Shown here: piece after piece, positions 34,439-44,950 of the stretch | Position numbering within the stretch: position 1 is the first letter of the stretch | Layout: the number at the start of each line of letters is the position of its first letter | Assembly: GCA_002373755.1 (NCBI GenBank) | Contig: DFJU01000069.1 | Coordinates: 1-57,135, forward strand | Reading direction: 5' to 3' | From: Bacteroidales bacterium UBA3663 | Lineage (GTDB): Bacteria; Bacteroidota; Bacteroidia; Bacteroidales; UBA3663 | Length of the DNA stretch: 57,135 nucleotides | Notes under the pieces: model-generated | Seen by the model: only the letters and a program-made list of their open reading frames with translations | The model's database searches: none | What the model was told of the DNA's origin: nothing | Made by a program: the position numbers and the translations under genes

Positions 34439-36151
34439 ATGAAACTAAAGAATTTATATTCAGTTGCTTTGTGCGCGGTGGCATTCTCGCTTCCGCTGAC
34501 GAGCTGCAACGATTGGTTGGATCTCAAACCAAAGAATGAGCAGGTTTTGGCCGACTACTGGCAGTCGAAAGAGGACGTCGAGGCTGTCGTGGCTTCCGGC
34601 TACTACTATATGCGCCAGTCGGTTCCTTCGCTGCTCGTGTGGGGCGAACTGCGTAGCGGAAACTTCTACAACTTCGGAACTGGTACCGATGCCAGCAAGA
34701 TGCAGGATTTCGACATGACGCAGAGCAATTCGTTGGCCAAATATACGACGCTCTATCAGGTCATTTTGATGGCCAATTCGGTGCTCGAATATGCCCCGAA
34801 AGTACAGAAGAAGGACGATACGTACTACTCCGCCATGCTCAACAGCCACTTGTGCGAGGCTTATTTCCAGCGCGCCTGGGCCTACAGCATTCTGGTGAAG
34901 AACTGGAAGGAGGTGCCGCTCATCACTTGGGCATACGTCACCGACGATGCCGACTTCAAGGTTGCCAAGTCATCCGAGAGCGAAATCATCGCCCAGATCA
35001 AGGCCGACTGCGAGGCTGCCCTTGCCACGGGCGCAGCCAAAGGTACATACGAGGAGGATTGGGAAACCAAATGCCGCGCCACAAAGTGGGCACTCTATGC
35101 ACTGATGGCCGACATCTGCCTCTGGAACCACGAATTCGACGAGTGCATCCTCTATGCCGACAAGATTATCGAGGCTACCGATGCAATGCGCCCTGCGTTC
35201 ATCAAGAACATGAACAACTGGTATGACATCTTCTACCCGGGCTTGAGCAACGAATCCATCTTCGAACTCTATTGGAGCTATTCCGACGAGGGCAAGAACA
35301 ACAATTTTGCCTCGCTGTTCCCGGCTGTCGGTATTATCAGCGGTTCGACAAGCGGAAATCTGAACTTTACGAAATATCTGCATTCACTTGTTACAGAAGA
35401 AACGGCAGCCGTTTTGTCCAACTATCCAGACCTCGCATCGGGCACAGTCGGGCGCATTGGCCGAATGTACCTTGCGACCTACTATTGCAGCTCGATTTCA
35501 GCAACATCGACTATGGTTTCGGTTTCGTCGCCAGCATTGTGGAAATACCGTGGCACGGATGTCGCCGATGTCGGGTCGCCGCGCACCAGCACCAACAACG
35601 ATGCCAACTTCATCCTCTATCGCGTAGCCGACATCATGCTGATGAAGGCTGAGGCACTCGTGATGAAGGGCCAGTCGTCGTGGAAGTCGGCCATCGAACT
35701 CGTCAACCAGATTCGCGTGCGTGCCGGTCTGTCGGAATATGTTGACCTTACAAGTGCAACTGCCGATGCAGAAATCGAGGCATTGGACCAGCTTACATTG
35801 CTCAACGAGGTAATCAGCCAGCGCAACATGGAGTTCATAGGCGAGGGTCATCGCTGGTACGACCTGCTCCGCATGGCCCGCTACGACAGCAAGTTCGCCC
35901 CCGAAGGCACTGTTGAAGACAGCGAGGGCCAGACCTACGAGGCATACAAGACCCAGGGATTCGGCGACGACGAGTTCGAGTACAAGAAGCTTGTCATCAA
36001 CACAATTGCCGAGGCCAACGAGACGGCATCGCCAGCCCTGTTGCAGACCGCATTGCAGAACTCGTGGGCATGGTATCTGCCATTGCCAGAGGCCGACATT
36101 ACCGCCAGCAGCGGCGTTTTGAAACAAAATCCTTATTACAAAAATAATTGA
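34439..36151 (+). CDS. SusD-like glycan-binding lipoprotein, first copy
   Basis: A 570-residue surface lipoprotein that caps SusC1 and captures oligosaccharides. The lipobox is LPLTSC (Cys23). SusD features follow: NDWLDLKPKNEQVLADYWQS, EAYFQRAWAYSILVKNWKEVPL, ATKWALYALMADICLWN, YRVADIMLMKAEALV and RNMEFIGEGHRWYDLLRM, then WAWYLPLPEADITASSGVLKQNPYY at the C terminus. TPR-like helices form the core. It is complete and undamaged, unlike the second copy. Its stop codon is followed after 2 bp by the next start. Confidence 0.95.
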   Translation: MKLKNLYSVALCAVAFSLPLTSCNDWLDLKPKNEQVLADYWQSKEDVEAVVASGYYYMRQSVPSLLVWGELRSGNFYNFGTGTDASKMQDFDMTQSNSLAKYTTLYQVILMANSVLEYAPKVQKKDDTYYSAMLNSHLCEAYFQRAWAYSILVKNWKEVPLITWAYVTDDADFKVAKSSESEIIAQIKADCEAALATGAAKGTYEEDWETKCRATKWALYALMADICLWNHEFDECILYADKIIEATDAMRPAFIKNMNNWYDIFYPGLSNESIFELYWSYSDEGKNNNFASLFPAVGIISGSTSGNLNFTKYLHSLVTEETAAVLSNYPDLASGTVGRIGRMYLATYYCSSISATSTMVSVSSPALWKYRGTDVADVGSPRTSTNNDANFILYRVADIMLMKAEALVMKGQSSWKSAIELVNQIRVRAGLSEYVDLTSATADAEIEALDQLTLLNEVISQRNMEFIGEGHRWYDLLRMARYDSKFAPEGTVEDSEGQTYEAYKTQGFGDDEFEYKKLVINTIAEANETASPALLQTALQNSWAWYLPLPEADITASSGVLKQNPYYKNN

Positions 36152-36153
36152 TT

Positions 36154-37983
36154 ATGAAAGTGCTAAAGAATATATTCGGCAAGTCGTTGCTGTTGGCTGC
36201 AATGCCATCGGCCATAATGGCTCTTGCCTCGTGTGATGAGGATCTGCTGAAACTCAAGGACGAATCGACAGGCTCATACGTGCAGAACGACGACAAGCCG
36301 ATTGCCGCTGCGCTTGCCGACTATGAGGAGTTTTCCGAGTGGGAAAACGTGCTTCAGTATTCCGACACATACCGTGTGCTCAATGCGCGCAACAGTTCAA
36401 CTTCAGCACACACCTTCACGCTCTTTGCCCCGACCAACGAGGCATTGCAGAAATTCTACAGCCAGAAGGGCGTGAGCGGAATCGAAGACTTGGGCAAGGA
36501 TTATGCCACAGCCCTCGTCAAGACGATGGTCACCGACTACGATTCGTTGAAGCTGACCGAGCTCTTCACCGCCGAAATCACATCGCTCAGCTACAAGAGC
36601 GAGGCCGGCGAATATCTTACCATCTCGGTCGATTCGGTCGATGGATTTGACATGAACACACCTTCCTACCAGACGGGCGTCGTCATCTCGCGCGACTACA
36701 TCAAGTGCACGAACGGCTTCATCTATACGGCCGATGGCGTAATCCCGCCGCTCGTCGAGAACATCTATGACCGCGTAGTGAATGCCGGCAATTCGTCCAT
36801 CATGGTCGAGGCGTTCAAGGCAACAGGCTACGACAAGAAGCTCTCGACGTTGGCCGATACGACCTACGTGCTTGGCGCGCAGAAGATTACGAACTACTAT
36901 TATACGCTGCTCAACGTCACTGACGCAACATTCCAGGCATGTGGAATCAATTCGTTGGCCGACTTGAAGGACTCGCTCGTGTCGCGTAGCAGCAATACGT
37001 CGGCTTCGGTCGATGACCTCCTGCTGCAATACGTCGAGTATCACCTGTTCGATGCATCGTACAGCCTGTCCGAATTGAAGCAGATGCTCGGCACCGACGT
37101 CGTGCGCATCTGGCAGACTGCGGCCGAAGGTCAGATCCTGATGATCAGCCAGTCGGACCCCATCATCAGCACAGTTGACAATGGCGACGGCACCGAGACA
37201 TCGGACACGACCTACATCTACAGCATCAATGAAGACGACATCGCAGGCCAGTCGTTCAACGAAGAGTCGAGCGACGTGATTGCCATGAACGGCTACGTGC
37301 ATGAGCTGACCGGCTGGATGCCTGTCTATGAGCCGAAGCAATCGACCGTCGTGTGGGATTTGGCCGACTATTCCGAAATCCGCAACCTCTGCCAGAAGAA
37401 TGAAATCACATATCAGCCGGCAGCAGCCGTTTCGTCAGAGTCGAAATTGGGTGTCTCTTCAGCATCGTGCTACACAGTCGAGCTCGGTCCGGAATCGAGC
37501 CTCAACAGTTCGTATGCATCGCTGTGCTACGTGACTTGCAAGAGCAATCTGCAGGACTGCATCAACCACGACCGACTGGTCTTCAACATGGGCTATCAGG
37601 GCTTTGTGTCGATGAAGACCCCGACGTTGGTCAAGGGCAAGTATAAGGTGATGATTTCGATGGCCTATCTGGTCGAGCAGGCCTTCATCCGCACCTGCAA
37701 CGGCAGCAAGGGCGGCAAGATGCGCATCTGGATCGACCTGCCAAGCACCGACTATTCGCCGGCCGACACAGAGTGGGAGACTTACCACAAGCTGGATTGT
37801 TCGCCCTACACCACAATCACGAGTGCAAAGCCAGGAGTTTACGAGACTGTGCTTTACGACGAAATCGAGTTTACCGAGACGGCAAGTCACACCTTCAAGT
37901 TCATCATGATGGATCCGGCTGCTTCAAGCAACTCCAAGTTCAGCCTGCAGTTCGATGCCATAACTTTCATACCTGTAGAATAA
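36154..37983 (+). CDS. Fasciclin-type lipoprotein, second copy
   Basis: A 609-residue surface lipoprotein with lipobox MALASC (Cys27). One clear FAS1 motif, FTLFAPTNEALQKFYSQKGV, lies near residue 88, and the fold appears to continue to about 230 (GFIYTADGVIPP). The C-terminal third (FNMGYQGFVSMKTPTLVKG, HTFKFIMMDPAAS, FDAITFIPVE) reads as a beta-sandwich that could bind carbohydrate. The ATG at 36154, just after the SusD stop, was chosen over a TTG at 36148. It is translationally packed between susD1 and the next lipoprotein, 1 bp from it. Confidence 0.8.
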   Translation: MKVLKNIFGKSLLLAAMPSAIMALASCDEDLLKLKDESTGSYVQNDDKPIAAALADYEEFSEWENVLQYSDTYRVLNARNSSTSAHTFTLFAPTNEALQKFYSQKGVSGIEDLGKDYATALVKTMVTDYDSLKLTELFTAEITSLSYKSEAGEYLTISVDSVDGFDMNTPSYQTGVVISRDYIKCTNGFIYTADGVIPPLVENIYDRVVNAGNSSIMVEAFKATGYDKKLSTLADTTYVLGAQKITNYYYTLLNVTDATFQACGINSLADLKDSLVSRSSNTSASVDDLLLQYVEYHLFDASYSLSELKQMLGTDVVRIWQTAAEGQILMISQSDPIISTVDNGDGTETSDTTYIYSINEDDIAGQSFNEESSDVIAMNGYVHELTGWMPVYEPKQSTVVWDLADYSEIRNLCQKNEITYQPAAAVSSESKLGVSSASCYTVELGPESSLNSSYASLCYVTCKSNLQDCINHDRLVFNMGYQGFVSMKTPTLVKGKYKVMISMAYLVEQAFIRTCNGSKGGKMRIWIDLPSTDYSPADTEWETYHKLDCSPYTTITSAKPGVYETVLYDEIEFTETASHTFKFIMMDPAASSNSKFSLQFDAITFIPVE

Positions 37984-37984
37984 A

Positions 37985-39769
37985 ATGAACAAACTTTTAT
38001 ATTTAGGCGTCGCAGCCATGCTGTTGGCTGGCTGTGGCAATCTGGAGGACGAGGATTATTACAGCTCCAACACGGTGCGCAACGAAAATTCCGACATCCT
38101 TTCAACCGACCTTTCGGTAGTGGACTATATCCAGAGCCGGTCCGACCTCTCGAAGATGAGCGAACTGTTCCAGCAGCAGGGCATCTACGAGCAGATGCCG
38201 AATTCCGGCGAGCTGCACACCGTGCTCGTCGTCACCAACGACAACTATTCCGCACCCGAGGCCGACGAGGCAGAAAAGGTCGCCAAAAGCCATGTGACCA
38301 ACATTTCGGTTTCGCCATCGAAGTTGAACAACGGCGACCGTCTGCTCATGTGGCACGACAAGTATGTCACCATCACGCTCGACGAAGAGGCTTTGTCGGG
38401 CAGCGTCATCGGCCATATCCTGTTCAACAGCTCGACCCTTGAGCAGGTCGTCAAGGCGCAGGACGGCTTCATCTACGTCATCAGCGATATGATTGTGACC
38501 CCGACTTCGTTGCAGGACTACATCAACGGCCTTGACGACACGAAGTACAGCCGTTTCAAGCAGCTCGTGCTTTCGTCTGGCGGTCAGGAGTTCGACAAGG
38601 CCAATTCAAAGGCCATCGGCGTCGATGTCAACGGCAACACGATCTACGATTCAGTGTTCATCTACACCAACACCTTCTTCGATGCCAAGAACTTCGACCT
38701 TTCGAGCGAGGCACTCAAGGCAACAATGCTCGTGTTCAGCAACGACGTGATTGAAAAGGCACTGGACGAGGCCAAAGCCAAACTCAAGTCGTGGGGCTAC
38801 GACCACAAGATGCAGCTGCTGCGCAACGGCAGCCTCGACAGCGTCTATGTGGGCTACACCAGCGACGAGGACCTCGAAAAGTGGATTCTCGAAGTTGCCT
38901 TCTTCAAGAAGACCTACAGCGTGGAGGACCTGAAGAGCGAAGACAATGTGAGCATCAAGTCGATCTACGACCGCATCTGGCGCAACGACATCCAGACACT
39001 CGACCTCGACAATCCGGTTTCGTTGTCCAACGGCGTCGCCTACGAGGTCAAGGACTTCCGAATCCCGAACAACCGCTTGATCTACCGTCTGCACGAAGAG
39101 TTCAACAGCTATGCCAAGTGCAACACCGAACAGGCTGGACTCTATTTCAAGACGAAGAATATGACAAGCCCGAAGGTGTCGAGCAACGAGGTCGCACCGT
39201 GGACACCGCTGTCAGGCGTCTGGGAGGCACATGGCAACAGCCCGCTCACCTATAAGATTGAAGACAACACCGTGGCACATTTCGAGTTCGATTACACTCC
39301 GATTTTCGTGCGCGACAACGGCGAAGGCGGCTACGATGTGCGCGTGCTGATGGTTCCACCTGGAACGTACCGCATGGCAATGGGCTTCAAGCAGAACATG
39401 ACAGCCATGAGCGTGCAGCTTATTGCCGTCGATGAGGCCGGCGACCAGTTCGAGTGCGCCGATGCCGTTGCATTGGCCTTGTCCGATGGTTCAACGACCT
39501 ATCACTACGACCGTGGCGCAACGCTCTCGAACCGTCTGCCGGAGTACTATGATGTGACCGACAGCCGCTTCGACGAAAGCTTGAAGAGCAAGTTCGGCTA
39601 CTACTGGACCGATGGCGGCCCTGTCTATACCGAAGTCGTGGTTCCAGCCGTCAATGGCGAGGGCAAGGCTGTACAGCTGCTCATCCACATGACGAGCGAG
39701 AATGGAACATCGGCCGGAACATTGACATTTAACCATTGGTGTTTGCGTCCAACAGAGAATAATTATTGA
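37985..39769 (+). CDS. Surface lipoprotein, divergent fasciclin-like, third copy
   Basis: A 594-residue lipoprotein with lipobox AMLLAGC (Cys17). The N-terminal part (LSVVDYIQSRSDLSKMSELF, LHTVLVVTNDNYSAPEADEA, GFIYVISDMIVTP) follows the fasciclin order but lacks the strict Pro-Thr-Asp/Asn motif, so the assignment is weaker than for its two neighbours. The C-terminal part (FEFDYTPIFVRDNGEGGYDV, RVLMVPPGTYRMAMGFKQN, TLTFNHWCLRP) parallels the beta-rich end of the previous gene, suggesting they are distant tandem duplicates. It completes a susC1-susD1-lipoprotein-lipoprotein block and is followed by the second repeat array. Confidence 0.7.
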   Translation: MNKLLYLGVAAMLLAGCGNLEDEDYYSSNTVRNENSDILSTDLSVVDYIQSRSDLSKMSELFQQQGIYEQMPNSGELHTVLVVTNDNYSAPEADEAEKVAKSHVTNISVSPSKLNNGDRLLMWHDKYVTITLDEEALSGSVIGHILFNSSTLEQVVKAQDGFIYVISDMIVTPTSLQDYINGLDDTKYSRFKQLVLSSGGQEFDKANSKAIGVDVNGNTIYDSVFIYTNTFFDAKNFDLSSEALKATMLVFSNDVIEKALDEAKAKLKSWGYDHKMQLLRNGSLDSVYVGYTSDEDLEKWILEVAFFKKTYSVEDLKSEDNVSIKSIYDRIWRNDIQTLDLDNPVSLSNGVAYEVKDFRIPNNRLIYRLHEEFNSYAKCNTEQAGLYFKTKNMTSPKVSSNEVAPWTPLSGVWEAHGNSPLTYKIEDNTVAHFEFDYTPIFVRDNGEGGYDVRVLMVPPGTYRMAMGFKQNMTAMSVQLIAVDEAGDQFECADAVALALSDGSTTYHYDRGATLSNRLPEYYDVTDSRFDESLKSKFGYYWTDGGPVYTEVVVPAVNGEGKAVQLLIHMTSENGTSAGTLTFNHWCLRPTENNY

Positions 39770-39771
39770 TT

Positions 39772-39863
39772 GAGGTTGTGAGGTCGTAAGGTTATAGGGT
39801 TGTGAGGCATTTGCCAAGACCCGCCTTAAAACCTAAGAACCTTAAAACCTCATAACCTTAGAA
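39772..39863 (+). repeat. Inverted 8-bp repeat arrays before the second susC
   Basis: Forward units GAGGTTGT, GAGGTCGT, AAGGTTAT and AGGGTTGT (39772-39803, plus a degenerate fifth) face five units CCTTAAAA, CCTAAGAA, CCTTAAAA, CCTCATAA and CCTTAGAA (39824-39863). The two halves can form an imperfect long stem in the operon mRNA, ending 10 bp before the susC2 start. The forward units match the array before susC1. Confidence 0.75.
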
Positions 39864-39873
39864 TATAAATCGT

Positions 39874-42800
39874 ATGAATACTTTAAAATACATATTGTGT
39901 AGTGCCGCCATCTGTTCAACTGTCGCCGTGGCGCAGGAGTCATATACGGTGAGCGGTGTGGTTCTGGACGACCAGAACAATCCAGTGGCCGATGCCGTCG
40001 TGTCATCCATCGGTCATGGTATGGTCAGAACCGATAATGACGGCTCGTTCGAGATGCAGAACTTGGCCAAGTGGGCAACCGTCCGCATTCAGGCCAACGG
40101 ATTCTACACCAAAGAGATTCGCGTGCAGAGCAATGTCGAGAATGTGTCGGTCATCCTCATTCCGCAGGATTTGCGCAACTACAACCAGACTTTGCTCAAC
40201 GGCATGGCCGAAAACAGCGAAGGTCTGGAGAATACATACGGCGTGCAGAACGTTGCCAAAAAGGACTTCTCGCTCGGCGCTGTCACATTGGACAAGGCAT
40301 TGCAGGGCAAGTTCACCGGCTTGCAGGTTGTGCAGAAGGGCGGCATGACGGGCGAGGGCTCGAACCTCTCCGTGCGCGGCATCCGCAGCCTTGTGGCCGA
40401 GACCAATCCGCTCATCGTCATCAACGGCGTACCTTATATGCCTGACCTGAAGGAGTCGCAGCTCATCAACGGATATAGCCGCAGCATCTTCCAGACCATC
40501 AACCCGCAGGACATCGCCAACGTCACTCTGCTGACTGGAGCCGAGGCTTCGGCTTGGGGTTCGTTGGGCTCGAACGGCGTGCTCCTTATCGAGACCGATG
40601 GTGCAAAGAGCGACAATGTTGACACCCGTGTGACGTTTACGGGCAGCTTCGGCCTCAACTGGCAGAACAACCGCCTGCCGCTGATGAATGCCAGCGAATA
40701 CAAGAGCTACCTGAGCGACATCGCTATGGACTACTACAACAACGACATGGGCTCATTCTTCTCCGACTTCGGCTTCATGTCAAGTCCGTCGGCCAACATG
40801 GCTCACCTCTATGTGTTCGACACCAACTGGCAGGACCAGATCTACTCAAATTCGGCCACGCACGACTACCTTTTCCGCGTAGAGGGTGGCGATGCCATTG
40901 CCAAATATGACATTTCGTTGGGCTACACCGGCGATCAGGGTGTCCTGAAGGAGACCAAGAGCGACCGTTTCCAGGCCCAGATCAATGCCAACGTCCTGGT
41001 CAGCAAGCGCTGGGAGCTGAACGCCAACGTCAATCTCGCCTATCTGAACGGCTCATATCAGGAGCAGGGCTACAGCCTCGAGACCAATCCGCTGCTGGCA
41101 GCCTACCGCCGCGCGCCGATCCTGTCGCCCTATCAGAGCAGCAAGATTCCGTCTGAAGACGGCTCGTACGCACTCATCAACAAGTATTCGAGCTACTATC
41201 TGGGCTCAATCACCAACACCGACTTCATCGTGTCCAACCCGCTCTCGATCGTCAATACGGCCGATGGCTCAATCCATCAGTACGACATGAATGCCCGTGC
41301 ACAGGTGCTCTACCGTCCGATGACAGACCTGTCGCTTGCCGTATCGTTGGGCCTTTACACCAATTTCGACAAGGAGAAACTCTTCATGCCAGGCGTTGAC
41401 AATAGCGACATCGTGCCACGTTTCGACAACTACGGCGAGGCCGACAACACGACTCAGGTGGGCGAGGGCACTGTGGTAAACTTCTACTACGGCGTGAATG
41501 CTCAGTACAAGCACGTCTGGGACAAGATTCATTCGCTCGATGCCCGCGCCGGATTCCAGGTTGTCAAGTCGCAGACCGAATATGACATGGCAACCGGCCG
41601 CAACACGCCTAACGACTTCTATCAGACGATGGGCGACGCGCAGACCATAGGCCGCTACTTCGAGGGCTACAACAACCAGTGGAACTGGCTGAACGGCTAT
41701 GCTCAGGCCAACTACACCTACGCCAACTACGCGCGTGCCGGAGTCGTCGTCTCGTTCGACGGTGCAAGCTCTGTCGGCAGCGATGCCAACCGTATCGCAT
41801 TCTATCCCGGCGTTAACGCAGCCGCAATGTTGGGCAACATGCCATTCCTGGCCGATGCCGCATCGTCGTGGCTCGACAAGTTGGACGTTTTCGCCGACTA
41901 CAGCGTGACGGGCAACAGCCGCTACTCGTCAAAGTACGGCCAGTATTACTACACCTCGCAGCCTTATCAGACCATCGCCGGCATCGTGCGCGCCAACGTG
42001 CCGAACACGAAGCTGGAACCTGAAAAGGACTACACGATGCAGGTTGGCGCCGACATCTCGGCCATCCACAACCACGCCAATTTCCGCGTAGCGTACTACA
42101 ACACCAACGCCAAAAACGTCCTGATGCTCGGCAGCAACAGCTCGGCATTGGGCACGTCGCCATACTATTGCAACGATGGCGAAATCAATAACAAGGGCAT
42201 CGAGTTCAGCGTCAACGCAGTGCCGTTCCAGAACCGTGACTGGCGATGGACCGTCGGCTTCAATGCAACTACGTTGAACAGCGAGGTCAAGTCGTTGGGC
42301 AGCATCAGCTCCTACATCACCTCGTTGAGCGACGGCGGCGAAATCATCACCCGCGTGGGCGAGAATCCGTATGCATTCTACGGCTATCGCACCGATGGCG
42401 TTTACAGCACTACGGCCGATGCCACTGCTGCCAACCTCAAGAACCGCAACGGTGTGGCCTACGAAGCCGGCGACGTGAAGTTCATCGACCAGAATGGCGA
42501 CGGCATCATCAACGACGACGACAAGGTCGTCCTTGGCAGCGCAACGCCCGACCTCTACGGCTCGATTTTCACCAGTGTCGAATATAATGGCTTCGCCATC
42601 GACCTGAACTTCGTGTTCAGCCAGGGCAACGAGGCCTACAACGCCGTGCGCCGCATCACCGAATCGTCGAGCGACTTCGCCAACCAGTCAAAGTCGGTTA
42701 CACGACGCTGGCAGAACGAGGGCGACATCACCACAATGCCGCGTGCAAACTATGGCGACGTGGTGGGCAACAACAGCATGAGCGACCGTTTCGTCGAAGA

Positions 42801-43038
42801 TGCCTCATATCTGAAGCTGCGTGACATCACCGTCTCATACACCTGGGACAAGAAACTCTGGAACATCATCCAGAGCGGCACCATCTACGTGAGCGGCCAG
42901 AACCTCCTCTGCATGACCGACTATCTGGGCATCGACCCCGAGTTCGCCTACAGCAATTCGGCCTCGATGATGGGTGTCGATTACGCCAAGGTGTCGCTGC
43001 CAAAGAGCGTCAAGGTGGGTGTCAACCTGAAGTTCTAA
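39874..43038 (+). CDS. SusC-like TonB-dependent outer-membrane transporter, second copy
   Basis: A 1054-residue importer divergent from the first copy. The signal peptide ends VAVAQES. The carboxypeptidase-like domain reads VSGVVLDDQNNPVADAVVSS and TDNDGSFEMQNL. The plug contains LDKALQGKFTGLQVVQKGG, SNLSVRGIRSLVAETNPLIV and DIANVTLLTGAEASAWGSLG followed by SNGVLLIET, a modified SusC signature (AEASAWGSLGSNG in place of the usual DAAATAIYGSRGANG). The barrel contains FRVAYYNTNAKNVLML and GDVKFIDQNGDGIINDDDKV and ends VKVGVNLKF. Fifty bp separate it from its broken susD partner. Confidence 0.93.
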   Translation: MNTLKYILCSAAICSTVAVAQESYTVSGVVLDDQNNPVADAVVSSIGHGMVRTDNDGSFEMQNLAKWATVRIQANGFYTKEIRVQSNVENVSVILIPQDLRNYNQTLLNGMAENSEGLENTYGVQNVAKKDFSLGAVTLDKALQGKFTGLQVVQKGGMTGEGSNLSVRGIRSLVAETNPLIVINGVPYMPDLKESQLINGYSRSIFQTINPQDIANVTLLTGAEASAWGSLGSNGVLLIETDGAKSDNVDTRVTFTGSFGLNWQNNRLPLMNASEYKSYLSDIAMDYYNNDMGSFFSDFGFMSSPSANMAHLYVFDTNWQDQIYSNSATHDYLFRVEGGDAIAKYDISLGYTGDQGVLKETKSDRFQAQINANVLVSKRWELNANVNLAYLNGSYQEQGYSLETNPLLAAYRRAPILSPYQSSKIPSEDGSYALINKYSSYYLGSITNTDFIVSNPLSIVNTADGSIHQYDMNARAQVLYRPMTDLSLAVSLGLYTNFDKEKLFMPGVDNSDIVPRFDNYGEADNTTQVGEGTVVNFYYGVNAQYKHVWDKIHSLDARAGFQVVKSQTEYDMATGRNTPNDFYQTMGDAQTIGRYFEGYNNQWNWLNGYAQANYTYANYARAGVVVSFDGASSVGSDANRIAFYPGVNAAAMLGNMPFLADAASSWLDKLDVFADYSVTGNSRYSSKYGQYYYTSQPYQTIAGIVRANVPNTKLEPEKDYTMQVGADISAIHNHANFRVAYYNTNAKNVLMLGSNSSALGTSPYYCNDGEINNKGIEFSVNAVPFQNRDWRWTVGFNATTLNSEVKSLGSISSYITSLSDGGEIITRVGENPYAFYGYRTDGVYSTTADATAANLKNRNGVAYEAGDVKFIDQNGDGIINDDDKVVLGSATPDLYGSIFTSVEYNGFAIDLNFVFSQGNEAYNAVRRITESSSDFANQSKSVTRRWQNEGDITTMPRANYGDVVGNNSMSDRFVEDASYLKLRDITVSYTWDKKLWNIIQSGTIYVSGQNLLCMTDYLGIDPEFAYSNSASMMGVDYAKVSLPKSVKVGVNLKF

Positions 43039-43087
43039 ACGAGTCTGGAAATATGAATTAAGAAACAAGAGTTAATTCTGCCAACCT

Positions 43088-44896
43088 ATGAAAATGAAAA
43101 AATATATCATTTGCAGTCTTTTGTTGTCGATGGCTCTCGCCTCGTGCGACGATTTTTTCCAGCCTGAGACTACCGATGCCCTTTCCGGCGACGACTACAT
43201 GTCATCGACCACCGAGATGGCCACTGGCTATCTGGGCATCCTGACCAAGATGCAGGCCGTGGGCGACAAGGAAATCTACCTCACCGACACCCGTGGCGAG
43301 ATGCTCGAACCGACCGACCAGTCGATTGCCGAGCTCATCTCCATCTACAACTACGACGATGACCTGACGGGCAACAGCTACGCGGATCCTGCCGGCTACT
43401 ACGACGTCATCATCGCCTGCAACGACTACATGCGCAACATGGAGGATTTCATCGCCAACTATCCGGAGGTTGTGGCCGAGACCGACTACTTCGACGGACT
43501 CTATGCATCGGCCGTGCGCGTCAAGGTGTGGGCCTACATGACATTGGCCGAAATCTATGGCCAGGCCCTCTGGTTCGACGACCCGATCACCGAGGTCAAG
43601 GATGTGAACGATGCCTCGATTTTCACCTACATGCAGACCGAACAGATTGTCACCAAGTGTCTGGAACTGTTGACCAGCAACATTTCGGTGCAGGTCAATG
43701 CCGATTCTGTTCGCACCATCAGCCCTTCAACCGACTTCTCGTGGCGTTTGTGGATCGATCCGGAGACATCCGAAGCCAATTCCGTCTATCGTTATTGGGA
43801 CATGATGACCCCGCCAGCCTTCGCCCTTCGCGCCAAGCTGTGCGTCTGGAAGGCCGCTTTCCTTGATGCCCGTGGCGAAGATGCCAGCGTATATTACAAG
43901 CTGCTTTGCAATTCGTTGCAGACAAAGTTCAAGAGCTATTGGGCAAGCTATACGCACTATTGGAAGCGTTGTCCGACCACTCCAGGCCACTACAGCGCAT
44001 TCTGGAACAACTCGACTCCGTATCAGGAGGAGGTCGTAAGTGCCATCATCTACGACTACACCAAGAATCAGACCAACAAGCTGCTCTATCACTTCTCCAA
44101 CGAGTATCCGAACAAGTACCTCCTGCGCTCCAACGAGTCGGCACGCGCCCGCTTCAGCGACACATCGGTCGATCCGCTCGGCACGCAGACTCAGGACAGC
44201 CGCTTGAGCGTCATCACCAAAGAGACCGACGAATTGTGGTACATCTCGAAGTATCGTCCAATCGGCTCGACCGTGCGCACCAATGCCTATCAGGACGATG
44301 TGCACATCTATACCTTCCGCTGCTCCGAACTGTTCCTCTGGTTGGCCGAGGCGTTGAACCACATGGGCCGCTATGAAGCCTTGAACCGCGTCATCAACAA
44401 TGGTTTCGGCACGGGCGACTACGACATGCTGTTGGCCATCGAAAACGGCGAATACAACCCAGTCGAGGATGCTGATTCCATCAACAACTACAACAACTTC
44501 TATGACTTCCATTCATATTGGGCCATCCCGACATCGACCGACCGCTACGGCACCTACAACGGTTTCCGAGGCTGACTGTCACTCGGCGCTGTCGATATCT
44601 GGGTCGGAAGCGAAGATGGTTCAACGGGCCACACTCATGCCGAGGCACAGCGTCACAACGACGAACTGCTTGCCAACGAGTGGATGTTCGAGTGCGCTGC
44701 CGAGGGCAAGGTCTATCCGAACCTCATCCGCATGGCCGAGCGCTACAACGACCCGACCATCGTTTCAAGTCGCGTAGCACCAAAATATGAAGGCTCTGCC
44801 ACGGGTGTCACCCCGGCCGACGTCACCGCAAAGATCGGCTCCGTCAATTCAAATTCTGGCGTGATGGGCTACTACGTGCCTTGGATGTTGAAGTAA
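43088..44896 (+). pseudogene. SusD-like lipoprotein, second copy, interrupted by in-frame TGA
   Basis: The frame from MKMKKYIICS encodes a lipoprotein (ALASC, Cys20) with SusD features: QPETTDALSGDDYMSSTTEM, VKVWAYMTLAEIYGQALWFD, RCSELFLWLAEALNHMGRYE. It stops at a TGA at 44573-44575. The same frame then continues openly for 106 codons to TAA at 44894-44896, with LSLGAVDIWV, RHNDELLANEWMFECAAEGK and VMGYYVPWMLK, the expected SusD C terminus. The context FRG-TGA-LSLGAV matches the usual RGR(V/L)xL of SusD proteins, so a CGA Arg codon has probably become TGA. It may be a real nonsense mutation, phase-variable inactivation, readthrough or a base-call error. Undisrupted, the protein would have 602 residues. 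Confidence 0.85.
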
Positions 44897-44950
44897 AGTG
44901 CTCAAAAACACTTCAATTATAACCTAACCTAAACAAACACAATTACACTC

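Noticed and set aside
31008..39863. Possible CRISPR arrays at the 8-bp repeats
   Set aside because: Units are 8 bp and contiguous, without unique spacers, and no cas gene is present.
44573..44575. Selenocysteine or reassigned TGA codon
   Set aside because: No SECIS-like hairpin was evident directly after the codon, the expected residue is Arg, and TGA ends several other genes here.
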